From: Welwitschia mirabilis
Taxonomy: Eukaryota; Gnetophyta; Gnetopsida; Welwitschiales
Length of the DNA stretch: 64,000 nucleotides
Reading direction: 5' to 3'
Assembly: GCA_051453625.1 (NCBI GenBank)
Contig: JBOZIK010000001.1
Coordinates: 258,545,018 to 258,609,017 of the forward strand
Shown: piece after piece, positions 24,000 to 36,274 of the stretch
How positions within the stretch are numbered: the stretch's first letter is position 1
How the letters are laid out: each line of letters opens with the position of its first letter
The notes under the pieces: model-generated
Seen by the model: only the letters and a program-made list of their open reading frames with translations
Database searches by the model: none
What the model was told of the DNA's origin: nothing
Position numbers and translations under genes: made by a program

Positions 24000-25011
24000 G
24001 TACCTTGGTTTATGGATATTTCAAATGTTTACTCTCTAAAATCTTTCCTTATCATTATACTTTCATAAGAAAAATAAATTTTTTAGCTAGGTTAGATACT
24101 TCTTTTGGAATAACCCTTATCTTTTCAAATATCATCTAAACCATGCATTTATGAATGTATTTCACAAATTGAAATTTATAACATTCTTAAGCACTATGAT
24201 TTTAATGCTTGTAATGGTTAGTACATAGTCAATAAATCACTACAAAAGTCATTGACTCTAATTTCTATTTATCTTATATTTATAAATAATCCTATCTTTA
24301 CTACAAATCATACGATAATTGCTAAAAATTAGAAAGTCTTTCATGAAAACAAATGATGCCTTTAAATTCCATTCTCCTAATTGAATCCTTTGACATTTTG
24401 AAAATTGATTTTTAGGGCCTTTACCATCTTCAAATAGATATTAGTACACTTTAATTTGTGTATACTATGTAACAAAATGGATTAAGGCTTGTGCTTATCA
24501 ATCAAATGATGCTCAAATGGTAATAAAATTATTTAAGAAAAACATCTTAATATGATATAATTATTTATGAGTTTTAATTAGTGATAAAAGAATACATTTC
24601 TACAATAAAATATTTAGTAACCTTCTTGCTAAATATGGGGTGACTCACAAAGTAGCAACACCATACCATCCTCAAACTAGTATTCAAGTTGAAATTATGA
24701 ACATCGAGATTAAAAAGATTTTGAAAAAGTTCATAATCTTTATAAGCAAAGGCTGATTCTTTAAGCATAATGATGCTTTAGTGGGTTGTTGCACTACTTA
24801 GAAAACTCCATTAAGAATATAATTGTTTAGACTAATTTATGAAAAATACTATCATCTACCTATAGAACTTAAGCATAAACTATATTGGGCAATCAAAAAC
24901 ACAAACTTAAATTTGGAGGCTACAAGGAAAAATAGGGTTATACAACTTAATGAATTAGATGAAATTAAAAATGATTCCTATGAAGACATAAGGGTAAAAA
25001 AGAGAGGATAA
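24000..25011 (+). pseudogene. integrase remnant, Athila type
   Basis: The start near 24000-24130 corresponds to the N-terminal integrase region. The core domain is readable at about 24415-24500, and 24631-24693 reads KYGVTHKVATPYHPQTSIQV, the PYHPQT box of Ty3/gypsy integrases. The final 62 codons (24823-25011) stay open: RLIYEKYYHLPIELKHKLYW and LNELDEIKNDSYEDIRVKKR match the post-core region of Athila integrases. That short frame is therefore a transposon piece and not a gene. Decayed C-terminal sequence follows to about 25250. Confidence 0.8.
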
Positions 25012-25399
25012 AGAAATTCCATGATTAACACATCCTTAAGAAAACTTTTAAGAAGGAAGAACTATTCCTACTTTATAACTCATACGTATACCTTTTCCTA
25101 GGTGAAGTAGTTAGTAACTCAAGATAACTATTTTTAATAAAGAATGTTTTACCTCATAGAGTATTTCTCACAAGAAACCTTAAAAATCATGAAATATTTA
25201 AAGCTAATGACCTTACCTAAAGTACTATCATTTACTTATTCTATTAACTTGTGCATTTTTAAGGCTTACTAATTCAAGATAATGGACCTTAGCCAAAAAT
25301 CAATAATAAGAGATATCAGTATCACTTAGGTAAAGGTTTTTTAAGAAAGAATACACATATTTTAAGTGTGTTGATCAAATGTACATTTACTTAGGATCT

Positions 25400-26690
25400 C
25401 TAATTTTAATGAAAAATAGTTGAAAAGGTGGGATTAAACTTCATATGTATTCCTTAATTCTAAAGCCTCTAATGGAAACAAAATTTATCTTGACTAGGCT
25501 AATAAACCAATGACCCTCTAATGTGAACCAAAAATGACTATGGAAAGATTAAAAAAAGATAATAACATATCTCTTCTCCAAATACATATAACATTAATCA
25601 CTTAATTGGGTTTAGTTAACTACATTAAGGCTTTGAGTTCCTATTGGCATGTAGCTCTAATGATCTAGTTGTGACATGTTTAACTGTATCATGTTATAAA
25701 CACTAACAAGTAATGAAATACTAATTCCCACATAAAATAATGTGCTTAACTCTATTAGTAGAAAATATCATAATATTAAATTCATAGTGTAATTCAAATG
25801 CTTAAAACCAAGGACATGTGTAAAGGTAGAAACAAAAAGTAAAGGAATGATAAAGTGGGAATCAGAGGCTTTATGTGAATAGATGTTTCTTAACTTTTAT
25901 ACTTAAGATTTACTATGATTTCTGAAATTTGTATAAGTTACTTAGTTAAAAGTTTTCTTAGGTGATATCATAATTCATTAAAAAAACAAAAATATAGTAA
26001 GAGCCATTAATATAGAAAGGTTTACTCATTTATTTATTAGTTTATGGTATACATTTATCATCTTCATTTTACTCCATACAACTTTAATTCACTTCATACC
26101 AATTTTAATGACCAATAAATACTTAGGAATAAATCATTTTTATCAATACACCTTCCACTTAGCATTGTTTCATTATAGTTAGTTTCTCCTTTTTCTTAGC
26201 TTTTTACTATAGTTAGTTCTTTCCTTAGTTGCATAGTTTTTAATAAAAGAACTCATCATAATTCTTTCTAAGGCTTATGTTCTTAAATAATTTAAATTTT
26301 TTTCACCAAATAACATTTAGGAAAAACTTGAATTTTGGTTAGGAAGTATAACATTTTGTTTTAATAATAAAAATTTTCATTTTGATACCCTAATTATAGA
26401 AAATTGGTCATAAACTTTTCTTCAAATTATATCATTCGCATACTTGATTACTCTCAACATAGATAATTTTTCCATTTTTAACCATTGTTTTATCAATGTT
26501 TTTCTAAGGAACTACCAAAATATTGGTTAGAAGGTGTGCTAACATGTAAAAATTGTCATTTATATCAAGTTTCTCAACATAATTTATTGCAAAGGAAGAC
26601 ATAAAATATATCTTCTATTATTTAAAAAAAACTTAATATTATACTTTTATTCATGATAATTGTAGATCTTTAGCCATGTTTTGAAACACA
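25400..26690. other. unresolved AT-rich DNA after the Athila body
   Basis: No domain was found. By position it should hold the 3' non-coding part of the Athila element, and possibly its LTR start, but neither a polypurine tract nor an LTR start could be fixed. Confidence 0.4.
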
Positions 26691-26884
26691 TGATAAAAGA
26701 TGGGCATAATTCCACACAAACCAAGAGTAGCAATTAATACATGAGGTAATGGCACATACGAGTAACATTGGAAGACATGTGGTAGAATCATGTGGAGCTA
26801 TCATACATATGATAATAACACTAGTTGGTAGAGGAATATAACTCTAAAAGATGTGTGTTGAATATTTCACTTAATGATATATAA

Positions 26885-27065
26885 TGATCTCCACGAAATG
26901 CTACAAGACAACTTCTACCAAATGCTAAATGAAAAAAGATCCTACCTAATGCTAGAATATAAAACCTTATCTATCTAATTCCATAAGACAATCTCAACTA
27001 AATGCTATAAGACAAAATATTATCTACCTAATGTAAATGATAAATATTTTATCTAATAATATAAG
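26885..27065 (+). repeat. degenerate minisatellite, period about 30-36
   Basis: Repeated variants of CTAATGCTATAAGACAA with CTACC spacers run through the stretch, giving about five degenerate tandem units. Flanking sequence (26690-27200), with a TATA-like TATAAAAG at about 27105, looks like LTR DNA, but there is no second copy in the window. Confidence 0.6.
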
Positions 27066-27237
27066 CCAAAAGCTTGTAACCATCCTTTCACTTCATCTAT
27101 TTCTATAAAAGTTCCTTGGATGATTTATTATATCATCTTTGGCTTTGAAAAATTATAAAACCTTTGAGTGTTAATAACAATGGTTTTTTAAGAAGCTCTT
27201 TAGTAGAGTAAGCTAGTCTTTGATGATTGTTAAGGAG

Positions 27238-27258
27238 TTTTTTTTTTTTTTTTTTTTT
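27238..27258 (+). repeat. poly-T run (21 T)
   Basis: An uninterrupted run of 21 T, which could be the reverse complement of a retroposon poly-A tail or a simple expansion. Confidence 0.95.
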
Positions 27259-27259
27259 G

Positions 27260-30200
27260 CAATTTTTCTTTTATTTTTGTAAAGCACTATTATTTTTGTA
27301 ATACATAGGTTATTTTCCTTTTACTTCAAATCATGAGTTAATTTATATTTTTAATGTTTAGAAATAAACTTAATCATTAAAGCGTTGTTACATTTAAGTA
27401 ATATCTTTTAATACTTAATCTAAGTCTTGTGACTTTGAAGATTTTAAGTGCTTAGGGTCCTCACTTTCAACTATTATTTAAGGCTTAGAAGATTAAGTGG
27501 AAATTAAGGTCATCATTACTCATATTATGAATGAGAGTATGTCATCATGATCTAATCCAAAATACTTAATGGCTTTAAGTTCATTATATAAAGGCATTGA
27601 AAAAAATTGAAGTGGAGAATTACTTAAGAGTGAATCAATGATACCTTAGAGCTAGCTTGATTCACCCTTATCTCAAGTTGGAGTTTCATCTTAAACTCTA
27701 AAATCATCTCTTCTCTTATTTTCTTTTTTTAAAGTTTTTTAACTTACATCAAGTTTAAGCTAGTGTAAATTCTAAACCCCTACCTATGTTATCCCTAAGA
27801 AAATAATAATAACTAAGTATTTAAATTAGTTTAAATTAGGACATTATAAAATAAGGCTTACTTACCAAATATCTTAGCTATTATTATGCTATACATAATA
27901 TTTAATATGCACCAAATAAATAAGGAGCCCTCTCTTAAAAATACCTCTACAAGAAGTAACTTGCACTTTTTAAGTTTATCATTCAAAATTATTTATCATG
28001 TTAAGTATTGATTTCTATAGTAATAATCTTGATATGATTAGAATTGTCTAAGATAGAAAAATCTTTGATATTACCAAATGCCTATTATCTACTATAGCCA
28101 ATAATATGGATTGTAAGAGGAACATTTCCTTTTCTTACCTAATCTAAAATACCGTAGATCACATCCTAGACTTTGAGGAATAGGATATGATATTTATTAA
28201 AACCATTACTCCTAAAAATATTACCTAATTAGCAAGTGTAAGAATTAGGATTTAATTCCAAGGAGAAGAACATTCTAAAAGACTTTTCTTCCCTTCTCAA
28301 AATCCTTCTTTTCCCTACACTCAACTTACTATAAGAAGAAAGGGTAAGACTCCTATATGTGAAACCTCACATACCCCTTATTCATTACCTTTTTTGACTT
28401 CTTCTTCCATAACTCATAAATATTCTTCTACTATTTCAAATAATATCTTTTTATAAGAATTCCCTAAATCTCAAAATACTTAGATGGAAAGTTATTAGAG
28501 AAGATAAAAAAAATATAAAGAAGCAAAGGAAGATGTTAAATAATCAAGAAGAGATAGATGAAAAGTTATATAAATTGGTCTCTTATAGATGATCTTTGAG
28601 ATGAATTTCTTTTATTTTCTTACTTTCTTCCCATTATTCACTTGCATATTTTTAATTGTAATAGTTATATTATACTTACATTTTGATTTATTGTAAGTCC
28701 TTTTGAACTTAATATAAAATCAATATAAATTTTTATTTCTATAATTATAGTTTTAATTCTAAATTAACACTTATTTATAAAATAATTCATTTGGTTTTAA
28801 TGCTCTGAAACTTGAGATTTAATACATAATTATTAATAGACTCAGCACTACCATTCTACCTAAAGAATATCATGATCTTAAATTGTGTAGATAAAGTTCC
28901 TTTTTACATAAACATTCTACATCATATTTCATATGTTTAATACATTCAGATCTCTATTAAAAATTTATATAAATTGATTGATTCAAATTCACCATTTACT
29001 TTCTCTTTCAAAATCATCACATTTTACTTCTCATTATTCCTTCTATTTAAGTCATTTTATGATCTTGTATATAGTCATACATTTTAGATTTGGAAGTTTA
29101 AAAAATTACAACCAAAGGTTCATCCTTGATTTTTAGTTTTTCATTTGCATTATTTTGAATTTCATCTTTTCTAATCTAATCATGTATTATACATTTTATT
29201 TTTAGTAGTTTTCCTTTCTATCTCATTTTAGACAACATTATCACATGCATCATTCATTCATCATTGTGTTCATATTAGGTTTTTTATATTTCAAAGTTTA
29301 AGGAAAATGTTTAGCAATGGTTAGGAGAAGTAGCATTTATACTTAAGTACTTACTTTTCATACTATTATCTTTTTGTTGAGTGTAATTATGAAGTACATT
29401 AGTCAAATGTTTTTTTTTTTTTTTAAATTACCTTTATCTTTTTATACTTGATTAAGTTAACTTGCAATTGTTTTCCTGTTATCTAATTTTTTAAAAATTG
29501 TTTTGCTAAAGGTCTAGCAAAAGATTAGTCTAAGGTATTGCAACATGTAAAAATGGACATTTGAATTAAGGAATTAAGTCCTTCTTATCATGTTTAATTA
29601 ATTATCATAATATTTGTATGTATTTTTTATGCTTAAGTACATGAAAATCTTGTTTTACTAATGGTATGTCTTAACACTATTATTTTGTAAGCTAAATACG
29701 TAATTAAGAGTATTATGGTAGAATATGAAAGTGTCTTTAGCATAATCCATAATAACACTAGTTCTAGGAGTGGTGACATTAGTTCTAGAAGTGCTAGCAC
29801 TAGTTACTTTAAGTAGAATAGTATTAAACTCACATTCTTAAGTTCTCTTACTACATTAAATTACTTTCAATCATTTCTATAAACAAAAGAAAAATAAGGA
29901 ATATTTTCAAAGAAGGATACCTTAGTTTAGCTGTGTAACTAAAGAATAATTTTATACACTTTGGGTATTTTTTAGAATCTCCTAGTAGGTCCTTCAAATC
30001 CTAATTATAAACCCTAGGTCTGGCTTAGAAATTACATATCTCTCTTTACTTATAGGATAAATTTTAGCACTTTATATCATATCATTTATAAAAGGTATTA
30101 TATATTTAATTATAAGTTCTTTCTAAGTCTTACATATGGTGTGCTAGCTACCAAACCATTATGAAACTTTTTGCTTTAGCATGAGTAAATTTATAGATTA

Positions 30201-30980
30201 TATGATTTTACATTTTAGACAATAAGTATTATATGTTCTTAGTACATTACTTAGATATCAAGTTATAATTGTTTCATAGTTGTTATTCTTAGAACTGATT
30301 GAGGCATGATTTTATTTTAAGATATTTGGTAATTCTTCTTTTCATTCTAGATTACATAACTTAAATGTTTATTTGATGGATCTTAGGAGAATCTTACTTT
30401 TCATACTTATTTTATTCTTGCTATGAAGACTAAGTGTCTTGGATATATAACCCTTATGTCTATGATAGATGATATTATGCCACTATGCTTAAGCTTAAAT
30501 TACATAAGAAATCATATTCATAATGGATTGTATCATTACACTTGCATAAGAAGTAAATGCTACATGATTTCACTTTAGTACTTATGATTTTTCTTGAAGT
30601 TATTTTGCAACTTTCAATACCTTATCCCATTACTAGATCTCTTATATAATTTTATTCTCCATTACTTATTTTTATTATGCTTGCTTTACTGATAGCTTTT
30701 ATAAAATATCTTTATAGAGGAATGAGTCTAGGACTATACTCCAAACATAAGTTCTAGTATTATTAATAAATGTTGGGTTTGTTCATATAAGATTTGTATT
30801 CCTACGATTATCTTGCTATTTATTATATATTAATAACAATTACAAGAGTAGATATATTTCATCACAAATAAATTTCCATCATAATATGAATTTTTAAGGA
30901 ATAAATAACATGAAAAAATAAATGACACCTATTAAAACCTCATTTATAATTACATTTAACATGTCTAATCTATAAAAAGA
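27260..30980. other. unresolved AT-rich DNA
   Basis: No coding domain was recognised on either strand over 3.7 kb. It contains a T-run (29410-29424) and a short 21-bp tandem repeat (29755-29812). It probably includes leader, gag and LTR of the second Athila-type element, decayed beyond recognition by eye. Confidence 0.4.
29755..29812 (+). repeat. 21-bp direct repeat
   Basis: ACTAGTTCTAGGAGTGGTGAC is followed by the close variant ATTAGTTCTAGAAGTGCTAG and then a third partial copy ACTAGTTACTTT, so the period is 21. Being a multiple of three, it may once have encoded a Ser-rich repeat, but there is no surviving frame. Confidence 0.7.
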
Positions 30981-32472
30981 TTTACTATACAAACATGGAT
31001 GTTTAACTTTTATGGGTCATAATCATAACATTTAAATTAAAGAATTTCCAAATGATTTTAAGTACATATTTTTAAATGATAACTCTTCAAAAACATTGGT
31101 GATTAGTAAACACCCCACTTCTAAATAAGAAAAACTCTTGGTCAAACATCTTACACCAAAGATGTATACTTTTCCTTGAACTCATAAGAACTTTTCTACA
31201 ATAGCTACATATGTTATTTAATATATAATTTATTTGGAGTAAATACTAAACCAATTATAAAATGCTATAAAATAATAAATACTATAATCAATTAAGTTAT
31301 TAAAGATTAAATGATTAAGCTTATTGATGTTGGAATCATTTCTGCCATTTCTAGTAGTTAGTGAGTTAACCATTTGACAGTAGTACTAAACAAAGGTATA
31401 AGATAACATATGTACATATAATTTAAAATCCTTAATGATGTAATAAAAAGGAATTATTTTCTATTGTCCTTCCTAGACCAAGTTCTCAATTACATACAAG
31501 GCCATTCATATTATTGCTTTCTTGATGGATATAATAACTACAACCAAGTTTGCAAAGAAAATAAAGATTAAGACAACACAATGTTTACCTTACCTTTAAT
31601 TATTTTTCCTTTAGAATGATTCCTTTGGGTTCATGCAATAAACTAGATAAATTTTAAAGCACTATTATGATCATAATTTTATATATGATTAAGTAATCTA
31701 ATGAAAATTTTATGGATGATTTTTCTTATCTTTGTAGATTCTTTTAATCAAATCATGAAAAAGTTAGAAAATGTCTTAAATTAGTACATCCATTATGATT
31801 TACATTTTAGTTAGGAAAATATTCATTTTATATGTTTTTTCCTTCTACAAATTTTAAAACAAACTAGACCTTTCTTGGGCATGTTAAATTCTATTATATA
31901 TTCATTAAAGATTATGTCAAAATATGTAAATCCCTCCACACCTTAGTGATGAAAGATGTACATTTAATTAAAGTAAAAATTGTTAAAAAGGATTTTAAGT
32001 TCCTAAGGGAAAAAAATCACTTGCATGCCTATTGGAGGAGGATCTAGTTGAACTAAAAGTTTCAATGCAAGCAACATATCCATAAGTGTTATGTTAGGAT
32101 AAAAATATAAAAAGGAATACAAAGGCATTAACTATATTTACAAAACCCTTTCTAGTACTTAATTAAACTACATGACTCTAAAGAAAGAAATTCTAGCCAT
32201 TATGTTTTTCTTAGATGAAATTAGAGACTACCTTCTTAGATTTTATACCAATTTTTATACTATTCAAATTGTTATTCATTATCTTATGAAAAAAAGCTCT
32301 TATGCTAGACTTATAAGATTAAAACTATTAATGCAAGAATTTAATTTTACCATTATTGATAAAGTGAGAAAGCATAATTGCATTGTAGATAATTTATGTA
32401 AAATTCCTCAAGAACAAAGCTCCTCCATTTCTTACTAAATATTTCCAATTTAGATATCTCTCCTAATGAAAT
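30980..32472 (+). pseudogene. pol remnant of a second Athila-type element
   Basis: Near 31040-31160 the frame holds the region before RT (IELKKFSNDFKYIFLNDNSS). At 31470-31560 it reads YIQGHSYYCFLDGYNNYNQV, and at 31709-31723 the catalytic FMDDF motif is intact. At 31878-31960 TFLGHVKFYYIFIKDYVKIC follows the decayed fingers region, with sequence missing in between. RNase H is a single open frame at 32172-32438 (KEILAIMFFLDEIRDYLL), ending at the CKIPQEQ segment that precedes integrase in this lineage. The reading is cut at 32472 by the CACTA element, and no integrase was found beyond it. Confidence 0.8.
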
Positions 32473-32489
32473 TACTACTAGAAATTTAA

Positions 32490-32830
32490 TATTTTAAGGT
32501 ATTTATAAAATTACTTAAAAGGCCTTAAGAATACTAAAAATTATTTTAAGGAATTTATTTAAATAATCCCCTAAAAATACTCACTAAGTTCATATAGTAT
32601 TTTAAGTTTTTTATTTATAAACATCTAAAATCTTGTCTTTTAAGGCATCTCTATAAAAATTTCTTAGCAAGTACCTTTTAGAGTCACTTTTATAAGTATC
32701 TTAAAATGTAATATTTTAAGGAACTTTTATAAAGACACCCTAAAAAGAAATTTTTAAAGGTGCTTTCACAAATTCCTTAAAATGTAGTCTTTTAAGGTGT
32801 TTCTATAAAGACACGTTAAAAATTAGTCTC
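32490..32830. repeat. left subterminal repeats of the CACTA element
   Basis: At least six degenerate copies of a hairpin-forming word with the pattern TTTTAAGG, four to eight bases, TATAAA, and a complementary CCTTAAAA. Clear ones are at about 32639, 32712, 32757 and 32790. Such repeats bind the element-encoded TNPA-like protein in studied CACTA elements. Confidence 0.65.
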
Positions 32831-32848
32831 ATATTAGCTTTTCTTCTC

Positions 32849-32858
32849 NNNNNNNNNN
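32849..32858. other. short gap (10 N)
   Basis: Ten N directly after the subterminal repeats inside the CACTA element. The true missing length is unknown. Confidence 0.99.
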
Positions 32859-33979
32859 AAGAAATCAAGTGCAAATAACTACTAGTAATATCATTTATAT
32901 AATTAAAGAAATTCATGATAAGTTAATATTTAAGAACATACTACATTGGATGTGACAAACAATAGTATACATTAAAGCTATGTGAAAAGAGGAGCACTTC
33001 CATAATTAAACTGAAATATTAACTATAGCATGTTTTTTAAGTTATAATGATAAATATTAAAACATTTTAAAATTATTAGATAAATACAAATGTAATAAGT
33101 TTAATTAGAATAAGTATTTAAATTAGTTTCTCTATTAATAACACAGAAAAGATCTTTTTTTACTTGCATACTGCACACAAATGGTGTTGTAAGTTCTAGT
33201 TATAAGACATAGTGTAATAAATTCACAGTCACTTATTTTACATCTAGTGATACCATTTCTATATTTTTAGGAAAACATGAAAAAATGTTCATTTATAAGG
33301 TTTTAGTATTATCCTAGCATAAACATTACCTATAGATAATGAAGACAATGCACATATAAATGATTATTATTTTCAACAAAACTGTCTTATCCAAGATCCT
33401 AAGAGGATACAAAATGTTTTTAAACATTCATAAAGATAAAATATTTATATGTTATCCTAGAAAGTGATGTGAAATCACATTAGATCTTTCTAGTGTGTTA
33501 CTTTTATATAAATTAAGGACTAACTATGTGTTTCTATTATATGTAAAAAATTTTAGATTTATGAGAAATTTGTTCATGAAAGATCAAGAATATAGCTTCT
33601 ATGTAATCTACACTAAAAATTTAATTTGATACCTAATAATCCTTTATTTTTACATAGGTATTATTGAAAATCACATTTTTAAGCATACATTTAGTAGATG
33701 AACATTTTCTAAGATTGTTACTCATCAATTCATAGAAAATTTAGTTACAAAATTCATTATAGAGATAAGATAAAGTGTGTAAGTTATAAAGAAATCTCAT
33801 CTACATTTGATACCTATAATAAATTCTAAAAAATATATTGAAAATTCTAGAATAATAAGAATCTTGAAATATGTATTTCTTTCTAAATGTCTACTCGAAG
33901 TAGGAGATTGTTTTCTAAACAACAATTTATAAATTAGAGATACTAATGAAAACATGTTAACCTTGTCCAAATGTTTCTA

Positions 33980-34162
33980 ATGATGCATATACCATTGATA
34001 CCCATATTCAATGTTAAGTGTTTCATTTACAACTATAGCATTGTCAAAATCCCTAATATTATATGCACCACTATGAATAAAAATACTATCCAATTTACAT
34101 CCAAATGAATAATTCCTTGTTCATTGATATAATCGAATGCCTTTGGAAGCTACTAACAAAAG
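33980..34162 (-). pseudogene. protein-kinase-like fragment inside the CACTA element
   Basis: On the minus strand an acceptor-like TCTCTTTTGTTAG precedes a frame reading KAFDYINEQGIIHLDV, resembling the kinase catalytic loop with HRD as HLD (34099-34107). After a one-base shift, DSIFIHSGAYNIRDFDNAIV follows, where DFD (34043-34051) stands for the DFG of the metal-binding loop, at normal kinase spacing. Then QWYM (33986-33997) resembles the RWYMAPE stretch. The kinase subfamily is unclear. It seems to be one captured exon, broken by a frameshift. The match is short and made by eye. Confidence 0.45.
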
Positions 34163-35284
34163 AGAATATATTAAGTAAGATAAAAATCTCTAAATATTAC
34201 AATAAAACCAAATTTTGGATACCTAATACATGGCTTTAAAGAAGTCTGCATTGATCTTCAAAAGCCCTCTATTAAGTGTAGTTAATAGGCTATATTTACA
34301 AAGTTTCATTTGGATGTAAAGAAAGGTCTTTTTTAATATAGGCAAAATAATAACCCACAAGATTTTATGGAATCATAAAGGTCAATGAAAGATAAAAATA
34401 AAAGTCACTAAGCCTTATAACATATACTACTGAATTTCATGCCTAAGGATATTAGTGATTGAACTTCCAAGAGTGCTTTATTTCTTAAGAGTAATCTAAT
34501 TTTTATTCTATGTTAACAAAAAAAAAACTATATTTCATGAATGATGAATCTATAGTTTTTTGAATTACATAAAATACTATAGCTTTTACTATCAATATGT
34601 AATATGCTTTCTAAACACTTAATGGCATTGTAGTAGCCATTAATTCTATTCAAAACTTTATAGATAAAAATAAAATGTCCACATTTAATTTCCTATATGA
34701 GAACTCTTTAAATTATAAAAATGAATCAAAAAATTACTCTCTAAAATGATAATTTTAAGTTTTTAAAAATCTATGTGATATTAAGACATGAAATCCTCAC
34801 CTTAAATGGGATAAGTTATAGGAGCAATAACATATGTAAAATTACTACATAAGCAAAAATTAATTTAAAAGATTCTAAGGGAACAAAAAACTAATAAACA
34901 TTAGCATAGAAATAAAAATTAGTAATGTATTGATGAATCTAGAAAATGATACCTACATCTTCTAATTTTCTTAATAAATTCCTCATATTTAGTTAAATAT
35001 GAATTGTTAATATATGGTAAAGACATAATATGAGCATAGAGTAATAAAGTAAACTTTGAGGAATAATTTATTCTTATAGACATATTCCATTTCAGGTTTA
35101 AAGTTTTGCTTGACATATAGTCCTCATTTCTTAGTCTCACAAATAATTACAATGTTTTCTCCTCTTAAAATCTGTCTTATGTTATATAAACAAGAAATCA
35201 TTTATTAAATAGTAAGAAACATTACATTTCCATAACTCAAGGATAAAAAACTTGTGTAAAATTATTGTGACATTTTTAATTACT

Positions 35285-36274
35285 AGTTGTTTTATAGTAA
35301 ATATGATTCACTAAACTCCATTTCATAATCATAATTCTATGATTTATCTCACTTTTGAATCTCCTCTATTTCTTTATTATCATCTTTCTTTAGTACTCCC
35401 TCTCAAGTCCTCCTTTGTCATCATTTTTAATATTCCTTTATTAGATGTCTTATAATTATAATACCTTTATTGAATATCTTGCACTTAAAATTAGGTCTTT
35501 TAAGAATTCTCCTCAGTAAGATGTCTTTCAAAAAGGGCTTCTCCATAGAACTATATTCATTTGCAATTAGGATTTTAAATAATAAGTAATATTTTAAAGA
35601 ACTAATACTACTTCTAATTAAAATAATAAATGTAAGCTTAAGAACATTCATCACAAATGTGAGAGGCAAGATAAATATCCTTAGACTTATGTAAAGACAT
35701 ATATCCTTAAATAATTCAATAAGATATGCTTCAAAAGCCTCTTGAAAAGTAACAACAATAAAAGATTGAAAATGGAGATCCATCTTAAAATCTTGAGTAA
35801 TCTTTCTGATAAGAATCTTAAATGGAAGCTTCTTGATTAAATGATTAGTATTCTTTTAATATGTTTTAATATCTTGAAGAGAAATAGCTTCATGTATAAA
35901 CTTTTGAAAATTCTTCACAATTCTAATACTAGGGTTGATCTTCTTATGAGTTTCATTTTAATCTATTTTTTTGAAGCCTCTTCTCTAGTTGATTTGCTTG
36001 TTGTTTTATTTATTATTATCATTACTATTCATTCTCAATTTGTGTAACCATATGAACAATGTTTTGTTCTTATTATTTCTAAGCTTTGAAACATCACTTC
36101 AAATACTAGGGCATTGAATAATAAATTATTAATGGTAATAATGACAATTATATATAAATACTATACTAGCTATCAATAAGGGTGTTTAATGAAAAACATG
36201 CTAATTACTATACAAAAATGGTGTTTATCTAATAATGCCCTAATTATTTATTTCTTCTATCATGCTCTATTAGC
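35285..36274. repeat. ~970-bp tandem unit 1 (contains H3 copy 1)
   Basis: Colinear with 36275-37255 at about 75 percent identity by eye. The unit starts with a block around TCATAATCATAATTCTATGA (35325), spans a whole histone H3 pseudogene, and ends with an AAGGGTGTTTA-type subterminal word (about 36178) and a TTTATTTCTTCTATCATGCT block (36250-36270). Corresponding points are 969-976 bases apart. Because the unit includes CACTA-type subterminal DNA, the duplication took place inside the element. Confidence 0.85.
35638..36022 (-). pseudogene. histone H3 pseudogene, copy 1 (H3.1-like)
   Basis: Histone H3 packs DNA in the nucleosome core; this copy is dead. The start ATG lies at 36020-36022 and the stop TAA at 35638-35640. 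The N-tail decays as MIIINKTTSKSTREEASKK and then TAG where Gln19 belongs. The core is clear: [20 protein letters not shown], then [20 protein letters not shown], then [10 protein letters not shown]. The C-terminus [15 protein letters not shown] matches PKDIQLARRIRGERA after a frameshift. A block matching AKRVTIM is missing, plus about four bases. There are further stops (Gln55) and at least one frameshift in the tail. Ala90 reads as Val and Ser87 as Phe, both one C-to-T step from an H3.1-type sequence. No intron is seen, as expected for canonical plant H3 or a retrocopy. Confidence 0.9.

Larger units (their letters stand above)
20820..25400 (+). mobile_element. Athila-type Ty3/gypsy retrotransposon body, decayed
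   Basis: Gag, protease, reverse transcriptase, RNase H and integrase remnants lie in canonical Ty3/gypsy order on the plus strand. Each is interrupted by frameshifts and stops, mostly at Gln or Arg codons. The best match in wording is to Athila-lineage pol. No flanking LTR pair was found, so the ends are approximate and the element is probably truncated. It cannot encode working proteins. Confidence 0.8.

Noticed and set aside
35841-36047. Plus-strand 68-codon hydrophobic ORF
   Set aside because: It is the antisense of the histone H3 N-terminal region.
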